From a virus, in the IMG/VR virus record IMGVR_UViG_3300000553_000086, positions 1 to 43,364 of that record: DNA of 43,364 nucleotides, one strand, 5' to 3'. How positions within the stretch are numbered: position 1 is the first letter of the stretch; each line of letters opens with the position of its first letter. Position numbers and translations under genes: made by a program. Under the pieces are notes generated by a model that was not told the origin of the DNA, made no database searches, and worked only from the letters and a program-made list of their open reading frames with translations. Of this stretch, positions 36,099 to 43,105 are shown one piece after another.

Positions 36099-36764
36099 CT
36101 AATGTGCCTGTTTTTGCGCTACTACGAAGTAACCTGTGTTATCTGAGCCAGTCTCTAATTTCTTTATGTTAAAAGAATTGCTTTCTTTGCCTTTTATATA
36201 TAAGAACGAGTTGCCACCAATTTCAATTACATATTCATAGTGTATTAATATAGTATAGCCATATTTGCCAAGTAATTCAATAAGTTTTTCTTCAGGTAAT
36301 TTACTAATGTATGTATCTTTTTTTATGTTTTCTGCAAAAATAAATTCAGCAGTTTGTTTTTTTAAAACATATTCAAAATCAACCTGTGATAACGCCTGTG
36401 AACACCATAATGTATCATATTTTAATTTTTTGTCAATAAAATCTTCTAATTTTATTTGATAATCAAATACATTTATTGTTATTTTTTTATTTTTTAAAAA
36501 ATAAAATTTATTTTTAAGCCATTTTTTTTGAAAATCAAAATATTTTTTATTAGGTTCAACTGAATAAACGGTGTTTGCTTTACAAAAATCAAAAAAAGGT
36601 ATAAATCGTCCTACACCGCTTCCGCCGTCAACAATTATTTTATTTTTTAAAATATTATTAATAACATCAATTTTTGAAAGTTTTACAAAAAAATCTAATG
36701 AGATATTTGAAAGAGCTGCATCATCGATGCCTTGTATATTAAATGGCTGCGTTAATTTGGTCAT
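36099..36764 (-). CDS. SAM-dependent methyltransferase-like protein, 221 aa
   Basis: A class I methyltransferase pattern: motif I 'IIVDGGSGVGRFIPFF' (about residues 43-58), then an acidic residue at the end of the next strand (E70 in 'VYSVEPNKKYF'). The later strands 'YDTLWCSQALSQV' and 'YTILIHYEYVIEI' follow. The target is unknown. It is the last gene of the importer operon and abuts the upstream PP-loop gene with no gap. It is very AT- and Lys-rich compared with its neighbours, which may point to a separate origin. Confidence 0.75.
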   Translation of the reverse strand: MTKLTQPFNIQGIDDAALSNISLDFFVKLSKIDVINNILKNKIIVDGGSGVGRFIPFFDFCKANTVYSVEPNKKYFDFQKKWLKNKFYFLKNKKITINVFDYQIKLEDFIDKKLKYDTLWCSQALSQVDFEYVLKKQTAEFIFAENIKKDTYISKLPEEKLIELLGKYGYTILIHYEYVIEIGGNSFLYIKGKESNSFNIKKLETGSDNTGYFVVAQKQAH

Positions 36765-37868
36765 TTAACTTCTATCTTTAATAAAATACTGGTTACTCAT
36801 AACAGTTTGAGATATTAGTGAACCATGGCTTCTCATCACATTTAATCCATTAGTGTATATTTTAAAAATTTTATCCCCACTGTCTTTTATGTGATTGTAA
36901 TAAGAAAGTGTATCTGGTGATTTTTCATCGTTGCTAGAAAATAATTTATGTGTGCCATCAATGCTACTTATATGACTATGTAGCAGTTTGCATCTGCCCA
37001 TAGCCAAATTCCAATCTTTATAGTACCTAGTATTAACGCCATTGCCTAATCTATTCTTACCTTGTATAGCATGTACTAATCCGCCTGTCAATATTTTAAG
37101 TGATTCAAACCAACGAATTACCATATGACATTGCTTTATATGTAATTGCGGCAAATCGCTGCTATAATAAAAATTTTCTTGGTCTGCTCCCATGAAATCA
37201 ACACCCATGTTGTCTGAACAAAACCCATACCATTTGCCATCTCGCAGTAACACTCTTGCTTTATCAATGCCCATTATATCGCCACGAATACCTTTTTTAT
37301 AACTTGCTTTCAAAAAATCATCCATAACCGTTGTAGCAAATATTCTGCTAGTCTTGCTGATTTTTAAGCTACAACTTGGGTGATAAATCCAGTCGCTACC
37401 AAACTTACTATAAAAGTTTTCTATAGCTTTAGATTCAACACGCACTACATTGATTTTTAAATTAGGATAATATGTATTTTTTATATAGTTGGCGTGTAAT
37501 ATAGCAACTTCTACTTCAGGATCATCAAAGAAATCACGACGATCATATATTAGTAATTCATCTAACAATATGTTGTTATCTACAAACGCACGAAGAATAG
37601 TATGGCTATCATAGCCACTGCTATACCATAGTGCCAGATATGTGTATTTGTCACGAATTTGTTGACAGCGAGTGCGCATCAACTCACTCCAAGTTTCTTG
37701 CGGTTCCGCAGTCCAATCTACCCTTGACCAAGTGTCTTCCATCCAATTAAATTGAATGTTGTTAAAATTTCCATTAGCTAATTCAATAGCACGAATTTTA
37801 CTATATTCAATCGTATTTCCGTTGACTAGATAATAACTTTCGTTATTAGATATATGAAATTTGCTCAC
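36765..37868 (-). CDS. PP-loop ATPase-like protein, copy A, 367 aa
   Basis: It carries a PP-loop-like motif 'LALWYSSGYDSHTILRAF' (SSGYDS at residues 83-88), close to the SGGxDS motif of N-type ATP pyrophosphatases such as asparagine synthetase and QueC-like enzymes. These enzymes activate a carbonyl or carboxyl group as an adenylate. It is a full-length paralogue of the next gene upstream. The GTG start overlaps the upstream stop by 4 nt (GTGA); the start aligns with that of the paralogue. The substrate is unknown. The first SGG glycine is replaced by Ser in both copies. Confidence 0.7.
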   Translation of the reverse strand: MSKFHISNNESYYLVNGNTIEYSKIRAIELANGNFNNIQFNWMEDTWSRVDWTAEPQETWSELMRTRCQQIRDKYTYLALWYSSGYDSHTILRAFVDNNILLDELLIYDRRDFFDDPEVEVAILHANYIKNTYYPNLKINVVRVESKAIENFYSKFGSDWIYHPSCSLKISKTSRIFATTVMDDFLKASYKKGIRGDIMGIDKARVLLRDGKWYGFCSDNMGVDFMGADQENFYYSSDLPQLHIKQCHMVIRWFESLKILTGGLVHAIQGKNRLGNGVNTRYYKDWNLAMGRCKLLHSHISSIDGTHKLFSSNDEKSPDTLSYYNHIKDSGDKIFKIYTNGLNVMRSHGSLISQTVMSNQYFIKDRS

Positions 37869-38971
37869 TTGTATACTCTATCTCGCAGATAATACTGCTT
37901 ACTTAAAATTGTACTTTCAATGGCATTTCCATAACTTCTCATTCTTTTTAAACCGTTGTCATATATTTTAAAAATTTTCTTCTCATTTTCTTTTATATGA
38001 TTAAAATAGTTAATAAAATCTGGAGATTTTTCATCATTTGTGTGAAAAAATTTATGAGTTCCATCAACACTAGCAATATTACTATGCATTAGCTTGCATC
38101 TGCCCATTGCTAAATTCCAATCTTCATAGTGTTTTGTATGTATTCCGCCTAGTTTTCTATCTTTGCCTTGAATGTTATGCACTAGATTCCTTGTTAACTC
38201 TGGTAAACTTTCAAACCAATCAATTACCATATGACATTGTTTTATATGAAGTTGCGGTAAGTCATTGCTATAGTAAAAATTTTCTTGATTTGTTCCCATA
38301 AAATCATATGCGCTGCTATCTGAGCAAAATGCGTACCATTTACCGTTGCTTAGTAATACTTTTGCTTTATCAATACCCATTATATCGCCACGGATGCCTT
38401 TCTTATAGCTTGCACTTAAAAAATCATCCATAACAGTAGTAGCAAAAACTCTGCTTGTTTTACTAATTTTTAAACTATAACCTGGATGGTATACCCAGTC
38501 TTCACCAAATTTATTATAAAAATTTTCTATTGAAGATGCATTGCTGCGAACAACATTAATTTTTAAATTAGGATAATATGTATTTTTTATATAATTTGCA
38601 TGAGTAATTGCAACCGCAACTTCAGGGTCGTCAAAGAAATCACGGCGATCATATATTAATAACTCATCTAATAATATACCATTGTCAACAAAGGCACGAA
38701 GGATGGTGTGACTATCATAGCCGCTGCTATACCACAGCGCCAAATAGGTATACTTGTCACGAATTTGTTGACAACGGGTGCGCAAAAGTTCGCTCCACGA
38801 TTCTTTTGGATCAATTGTCCAATCTATATTGGCCCAAGTATTTTCCATCCAACTAAATTGAATTTTATTTAAATCGCCGTTAGCTAATTCAATAGCACGA
38901 AGTTTACTATATTCAATAGTATTATTGACTAGATAATAGCTATCATCATTGAATATATGAAACTTAGTCAA
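37865..38971 (-). CDS. PP-loop ATPase-like protein, copy B, 368 aa
   Basis: Same architecture as copy A: 'YLALWYSSGYDSHTILRAFV' (SSGYDS at 82-87), 'LIYDRRDFFDDPEV', 'KKGIRGDIMGIDKA' and 'LPQLHIKQCHMVI'. The two are highly similar along their whole length, so they arose by tandem duplication and then diverged; differences are clearest in the last 80 residues. The likely start is TTG at 38971, overlapping the 2OG oxygenase stop by 8 nt, and it is supported by alignment with copy A. Adenylating chemistry is inferred from the motif only. Confidence 0.7.
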   Translation of the reverse strand: MTKFHIFNDDSYYLVNNTIEYSKLRAIELANGDLNKIQFSWMENTWANIDWTIDPKESWSELLRTRCQQIRDKYTYLALWYSSGYDSHTILRAFVDNGILLDELLIYDRRDFFDDPEVAVAITHANYIKNTYYPNLKINVVRSNASSIENFYNKFGEDWVYHPGYSLKISKTSRVFATTVMDDFLSASYKKGIRGDIMGIDKAKVLLSNGKWYAFCSDSSAYDFMGTNQENFYYSNDLPQLHIKQCHMVIDWFESLPELTRNLVHNIQGKDRKLGGIHTKHYEDWNLAMGRCKLMHSNIASVDGTHKFFHTNDEKSPDFINYFNHIKENEKKIFKIYDNGLKRMRSYGNAIESTILSKQYYLRDRVYK

Positions 38972-39563
38972 CCAATCCTAGTCCTTCAACACTGTTTAAT
39001 CCTACTTGAATAGAGATTCGTGGACTAGGAATGTTTCGAACACCATGTAATATACGAGTTTGAATAACAGTCCATGTTCGTAGCGGTATCTGGAAACTTT
39101 CAACGATATCTAATAAACTGTGATCGTTACAGCGGTCGCCATTGTTTCGCATAAGTGGTTTGCCGCGCTCATGGTAAAACACTGTCTTGTGATCCTCGCC
39201 ACCGCCGTCAAGCAAATAAATTAAGCTATAATTACGGCTTAAATCACAATGTGCGCCATTTGTATCCTTGCCATCTTTGCCTGTATCTGCCTTGGCAATA
39301 CGAATATTCACTACACTTTTATCTGTAATATTAGCATATACCCAATCTCGCATCTCATCATCTAAACTATATGCTAAGTTTGGCGCATTAATTTTCTTAA
39401 CACCATCGACGATAATAGTGTCAGTGGTAATTTTATTCCAATCTATTTGCCGTTTACCCTGTGGCATTTGTTCTAATTTTGTATCCATTTGTGCATATGC
39501 ACGATCAATTAAGTGTTGCGGAACATGCGGCAAATCTTGTAAAATTTTATAAAACCAAGTCAT
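38964..39563 (-). CDS. 2OG-Fe(II)-type oxygenase, second family, 199 aa
   Basis: A 199-aa protein with a facial triad consistent with cupin-fold 2OG/Fe(II) oxygenases: H105 and D107 in 'GAHCDLSRNYSLIYLLDGGG', distal H173 in 'RILHGVRNI' and R182 nine residues later in 'PRISIQVGL'. It is unrelated by eye to the oxygenase at 5437-6036. Function is inferred from these residues; the substrate is unknown. It lies between the importer permease (10-nt gap) and the PP-loop genes, so it probably acts on the same compound or product. The ribosome site is AAAGGAATTATT. Confidence 0.72.
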   Translation of the reverse strand: MTWFYKILQDLPHVPQHLIDRAYAQMDTKLEQMPQGKRQIDWNKITTDTIIVDGVKKINAPNLAYSLDDEMRDWVYANITDKSVVNIRIAKADTGKDGKDTNGAHCDLSRNYSLIYLLDGGGEDHKTVFYHERGKPLMRNNGDRCNDHSLLDIVESFQIPLRTWTVIQTRILHGVRNIPSPRISIQVGLNSVEGLGLVD

Positions 39564-39573
39564 AATAATTCCT

Positions 39574-40320
39574 TTAATAACTGTATTTCTTTTTTAAACT
39601 ATTCAATAAACTATTAATAGTAACGCCTGTTAGTGCAATAACAAATAGTATAGCATACATCTGGTCAATATCTAATTTACTTTTAACATCAATAATATAA
39701 CTTCCTAACCCAAAATATCCACCAATGCTTCCAAAAACTACTTCAAGACTAATAAGAATACGCCAGCTATTGGCCCAGCTTGTGCTTGCAATTCCTATTA
39801 GGTTTCCAATAGCGGCTGGCATATAAACTTTAAGCAGTGCTTTAGAGCCACTCCATTGTAAATTTCGCACATGTTTTTCCCATTGCTCGTGCACTGATTC
39901 TATTGCTCGTAGAATTTGTAAGCCGCTAGTCCATACTATATTCCATACAATGATACTGTATACGACTGCTGCGCCTAGCCCCATAAACAGGCTCATAAAG
40001 GGCACCAGCACGAAACTTGGCAGAGGATTGAAGTATGCACAATAACGCTCAAATAACGCCTTTAACCACTGGTATTTCATGCAAAGTAGTATGATACAAA
40101 TAGTAATAAACATACCAATAATATAACTTAATACAAGTGTTCGCATAGTATAATAGAAACTAAACCAAAACTTGCTGGTCCATATCAGATCGTATAGCGC
40201 AGATAAAATACTTGTACTATCAGGAAATATAAGTGGTTCTTGCACAATAATGTATAAAAAATGCCATCCTATTAATATAATAGAAATAGCTAACGCATTA
40301 TAAAGAAAGGATCGAAACAA
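39574..40320 (-). CDS. ABC importer permease, NitT/TauT (SsuC-like) family
   Basis: A 248-aa inner-membrane protein with about six hydrophobic segments and the importer EAA loop (about residues 146-180, 'EKHVRNLQWSGSKALLKVYM' then 'PAAIGNLIG'). Also visible are 'NPLPSFVLVPFMSLFMGLGA' and 'WANSWRILISLEVVFG', which match SsuC/TauC-type permeases. It probably forms a homodimer. The likely start is TTG at 40320 with GAGG upstream, overlapping the ATPase gene by 23 nt. It is intact in length for the family. Confidence 0.88.
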   Translation of the reverse strand: MFRSFLYNALAISIILIGWHFLYIIVQEPLIFPDSTSILSALYDLIWTSKFWFSFYYTMRTLVLSYIIGMFITICIILLCMKYQWLKALFERYCAYFNPLPSFVLVPFMSLFMGLGAAVVYSIIVWNIVWTSGLQILRAIESVHEQWEKHVRNLQWSGSKALLKVYMPAAIGNLIGIASTSWANSWRILISLEVVFGSIGGYFGLGSYIIDVKSKLDIDQMYAILFVIALTGVTINSLLNSLKKKYSY

Positions 40321-40903
40321 TTAAATCATCCTCACGGGTTATATTTTTAAGACCGTCTTTGCTAAGCAAGTATATGCTGTCGCCTACTATTCGTGCTTCG
40401 GTTACATTGTGTGTAACCCATATAACGGTTAAATTTTCTTCGTGAACAATCTCACGGAAATCTTTTGCGACAGTTGCCCCTGTAAGACCATCTAAGGCGC
40501 TTAGCGGCTCATCGCATAACAATGTGCGCAATCCACTGCATAAACTGCGAATAAGTGTAAATCGTTGGCGTTGTCCGCCACTTAAATTTGTTGGACTATG
40601 ATCTAGATATTGTTCTAGATTCCATCGTTTTACCAAATCAATGTATGGTTTTTGGCAAACTAATTCTAAATTTTTTTTCACAGTCATCCATGGAAACAGT
40701 TGATGACTTTCTTGAAAAACACGAAATTGATTCTTGAATATGATATCTGATCTAGAAGCAATAGACGCAAGTAAACTTGTCTTACCTACTCCACTTGTTC
40801 CCATGATAACAGCAATTTCCCCTGCTTGCACCGACAAATCTATCGGCGCAAACAGTGGAGTATTATCACTTACGGTAACTGTATGGTTACTAAGGTTAAT
40901 CAC
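40298..40903 (-). CDS. ABC importer ATP-binding protein, NitT/TauT (SsuB-like) family
   Basis: A 201-aa ATPase with every catalytic motif: Walker A 'GTSGVGKT' (35-42), Q-loop Q64, signature 'LSGGQRQR' (107-114), Walker B 'TLLCDE' (127-132), D-loop 'SALD' and H-loop H165 in 'WVTHNV'. It is shorter than bacterial SsuB/TauB (about 250 aa), mainly at the C-terminus. It powers import with the permease next to it. The start is GTG overlapping the binding-protein stop (GTGA). Confidence 0.92.
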   Translation of the reverse strand: MINLSNHTVTVSDNTPLFAPIDLSVQAGEIAVIMGTSGVGKTSLLASIASRSDIIFKNQFRVFQESHQLFPWMTVKKNLELVCQKPYIDLVKRWNLEQYLDHSPTNLSGGQRQRFTLIRSLCSGLRTLLCDEPLSALDGLTGATVAKDFREIVHEENLTVIWVTHNVTEARIVGDSIYLLSKDGLKNITREDDLIVSILSL

Positions 40904-41883
40904 TTGACTAACTTTTCATCCCATACCATGTCACTGTGCTTTTTATCTTTACCAGCGCCGCTCAAGATACCAGCACGATATAAGAAATCTATATATCGCA
41001 GCGTACTATCTGTCTTATACTGATAAACATCATGGTTTTCTTTCTTTTGTTCAACTAACTCATTTAGTGTTGGTTCAACTACTTCGTCTTTTGTCATATA
41101 GGTAATCAACATTGGGCGTGGATTCTTTTCAAATTCTGCGATAGCTGCCTTTTGTGCAGCAACCCATGCACGAGCAAGTTTAGGATTTGCATCTAACCAC
41201 TTTGTTGTAGAGTATACACTATTAAGAACACCTGTTGTTTTAGTTGGGTCTTCATTGTGTGCAATAATATGCGCTCCCTTGCTGACAGCAATATTTTGCC
41301 ATGGAACGCCAATAATACCGCAATCAATTTCAGGGTTTGTTTTAGTAATTTGTGCAAGTGCTTGATCACGAGGCATTACAACAATATTACTATCGAACTT
41401 GGCATATTCCTTGTCACCAAACTTTGCAGCAGTATATTGCCGCAATTGCATCTGTTCACCACTATTCATGCCCTTCATGGCAATTTTTGTAGTTGGCGTA
41501 ATATCATTTAATGATTTAATTTTAGGATTGCCGCAAACTATCCATTGATCATATTCTTCGCCGCCAGCTAAAAGTTTAACTTTGGATGGGTCTTTATCAA
41601 AAAGAATACCAAACGCATTTGCTCCGCCAAATACAATATCAATTTGACCTAGCAAAAGTGCTTCGTTTGCTTTTGTTGCTTCAAGAATATCTACATAAGA
41701 TACCTTGATATCATTAATTCCTTCTTTCTTGGCATATTCTGGAAGCAATTCAACGGTTTTATATAGTAGTGGTTCGCTGCTTGCATACTTAATCATTCGA
41801 TTGACGCGAATTTCAGTTTCTGCATGCGCAACCGACGCAAGAGATAGTAATAGAGCGATAGTTGTTATTGTTCTGTTAAACAT
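40900..41883 (-). CDS. ABC importer periplasmic binding protein (NMT1/SsuA/TauA type)
   Basis: A 327-aa protein with a clear Sec signal peptide (MFNRTITTIALLLSLASVAHA then ETE). The mature part has the SsuA/NMT1 layout ('EALLLGQIDIVFGGANAFGI', 'KIAMKGMNSGEQMQLRQYTA', 'LARAWVAAQKAAIAEF'). It would bind a small substrate in the periplasm; family members take sulfonates, nitrate, thiamine precursors or aromatic acids, and the substrate here cannot be told. The start at 41883 is chosen because GGAAGGAG lies 6 nt upstream and the signal peptide begins there. It is the first gene of a seven-gene operon. Confidence 0.92.
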   Translation of the reverse strand: MFNRTITTIALLLSLASVAHAETEIRVNRMIKYASSEPLLYKTVELLPEYAKKEGINDIKVSYVDILEATKANEALLLGQIDIVFGGANAFGILFDKDPSKVKLLAGGEEYDQWIVCGNPKIKSLNDITPTTKIAMKGMNSGEQMQLRQYTAAKFGDKEYAKFDSNIVVMPRDQALAQITKTNPEIDCGIIGVPWQNIAVSKGAHIIAHNEDPTKTTGVLNSVYSTTKWLDANPKLARAWVAAQKAAIAEFEKNPRPMLITYMTKDEVVEPTLNELVEQKKENHDVYQYKTDSTLRYIDFLYRAGILSGAGKDKKHSDMVWDEKLVK

Positions 41884-41917
41884 TTTTTTCTCCTTCCATA
41901 AAGTTAACAGATAACAC

Positions 41918-41940
41918 AAAAAACATCAATATAATTGATG
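41918..41940 (-). terminator. Terminator-like hairpin in the importer leader
   Basis: On the minus strand CATCAAT-TAT-ATTGATG (7-bp stem) is followed by TTTTTT. It lies between the candidate structured RNA and the ribosome site of the binding-protein gene, so it could end a short RNA or work as an attenuator. The stem is AT-rich, so read-through is expected. Confidence 0.6.
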
Positions 41941-41966
41941 CGTATAGTATTAAATTTTTAATGAAA

Positions 41967-42092
41967 GGAGCTTGTAGCATTGGTGGGACTAGCTACTACG
42001 GTCGGCGTTTGGTAAGGCATTACTTACGGTACAGAACTTGCGTCCTTCGCGTCGATTACGAGTTCCGAGGTCACCAAATGTGGCCTTGCTCC
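41967..42092 (-). ncRNA. Candidate structured RNA / 5' leader of importer operon
   Basis: About 126 nt at roughly 53% GC in an AT-rich region. It starts at the G predicted as +1 of a perfect late promoter. The ends pair (GGAGC 42092-42088 with GCTCC 41971-41967) and enclose four hairpins. These are GGCCA/TGACC (42085-42069, one C-A mismatch), GGAACT/AGTTCT (42066-42033), GTAAG/CTTAC (42027-42012) and GTAGC/GCTAC (41996-41974). The first and last hairpin loops are complementary (TTTGG and CCAAT). This is a closed multibranch, cloverleaf-like plan. I do not recognise a tRNA, tmRNA or known riboswitch. Folding was done by eye. Confidence 0.45.
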
Positions 42093-42097
42093 AAAAT

Positions 42098-42105
42098 TAT
42101 TTATA
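42098..42105 (-). promoter_or_regulatory. T4-type late promoter, perfect TATAAATA
   Basis: The minus strand reads TATAAATA-ATTTT-G, placing +1 at 42092, the first base of the candidate structured RNA. It would drive the whole importer operon. Confidence 0.8.
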
Positions 42106-42120
42106 TGAGTTGCGGCAAGA

Positions 42121-43104
42121 TTACAATTTTTTTATTATTTCTTGTAAGGTCATTGTTTCCCAATTATCGCACAACACATCTTCGCGGCGCATTTGGTCAA
42201 TTACTAATGCCTCGTATAGTATATTTTCACTTGTATTTTCATAATGTTTTTTATCTTTTATAGTATTCCATATATTGTTTGCTATCATTATTTGTTTTGA
42301 GTTGTGTGTTATAAACTGTGGATGCATAAAATTAACTTCACCCCAGTCAAAATCAGCTATATTAGTTGATTCCATATCGGCAGCAAATTTTGATATAAAT
42401 TCAATATCTAATATTTCTCTCATACTATAATTAAAAACATATTTTCCAGTAACATAGACATCGTTTTCTTTTCGATCATACGCAGTTGAATCGCCGCCAA
42501 TGTCATCTCGTTCCCTGATAGTATTTCCGTAATTATATCTTTCTCTGAACATATCTATTGTATCTTGCGTTAATACATGATTATTATACGGATAGATTCT
42601 TTCCCAATTATCTACCATAAAATTTCTACCTTCAATCCAGTCTTTGTCTAATGGGTTGCCATATTCTTCATCATTTAACATCTTTATGTTCCATAAACCT
42701 TTTGTGTGAAGATTTATTGCAGCTAATTTGCGATGATACTCACTATTTTCGTCATGCACATTGATAATAACAGGTTCTTCCTCAATTCTCATTATCCAAA
42801 AAACACTATTATGCCATCCTTTCATCCAATTTTTTTGATTTTGATCAAAAGTAACATTGCCTCGAAAACCAACTGGATATATTGTACCTGTTGACCAACG
42901 ATGTTTAATTATACTTTGAATAATAAATTCAATAGTTTGGTGCGCTGGTTTCTTAATATGTACATGCGCACTGCCATCTCGTTTAAATGGAGTTTCTACA
43001 GTTGTACTAGCAGTTTTACGATTTGCTTTGCATAATGCCCAGTGCAAATAACTTCCATAGTATCCGCCTGGATATAATAGCCATACATTTTTATCAAACA
43101 TCAT
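42121..43104 (-). CDS. Phage protein of unknown function, weakly sulfotransferase-like, 327 aa
   Basis: The N-terminus 'VWLLYPGGYYGSYLHWALCK' resembles the start of sulfotransferase- or P-loop-like proteins common in marine phages, where a Gly-rich loop follows the first strand. A clear PAPS-binding motif is not seen, so the link is weak. The rest is rich in Trp, Asn and His with no known motif. The start is placed at ATG 43104, just after the upstream stop (an in-frame GTG at 43113 is the alternative). It ends 16 nt before the late promoter of the importer operon. Confidence 0.6.
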   Translation of the reverse strand: MMFDKNVWLLYPGGYYGSYLHWALCKANRKTASTTVETPFKRDGSAHVHIKKPAHQTIEFIIQSIIKHRWSTGTIYPVGFRGNVTFDQNQKNWMKGWHNSVFWIMRIEEEPVIINVHDENSEYHRKLAAINLHTKGLWNIKMLNDEEYGNPLDKDWIEGRNFMVDNWERIYPYNNHVLTQDTIDMFRERYNYGNTIRERDDIGGDSTAYDRKENDVYVTGKYVFNYSMREILDIEFISKFAADMESTNIADFDWGEVNFMHPQFITHNSKQIMIANNIWNTIKDKKHYENTSENILYEALVIDQMRREDVLCDNWETMTLQEIIKKL

Positions 43105-43105
43105 A

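Noticed and set aside
41884-41919. Upstream start adding 12 residues to the binding protein
   Set aside because: The added residues would precede the signal peptide, and the ribosome site GGAAGGAG lies inside this extension just before 41883.
41967-42092. tRNA or tmRNA reading of the structured segment
   Set aside because: The paired ends and side hairpins are tRNA-like in layout, but there is no TTCRANN T-loop, no canonical D-loop/anticodon arm spacing and the length is wrong on both strands.
41983-42092. Short minus-strand frame reading FGDLGTRNRREGRKFC... in the same segment
   Set aside because: It is about 35 codons, has no ATG/GTG with a ribosome site in frame, and begins right after a stop. 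It could be a decayed gene, but the promoter and stems favour RNA.
41961-42263. Plus-strand open frame of 100 codons over the candidate RNA
   Set aside because: It runs across the RNA, the late promoter and into the opposite-strand gene; there is no ribosome site before its ATG, and its amino-acid mix is not protein-like.
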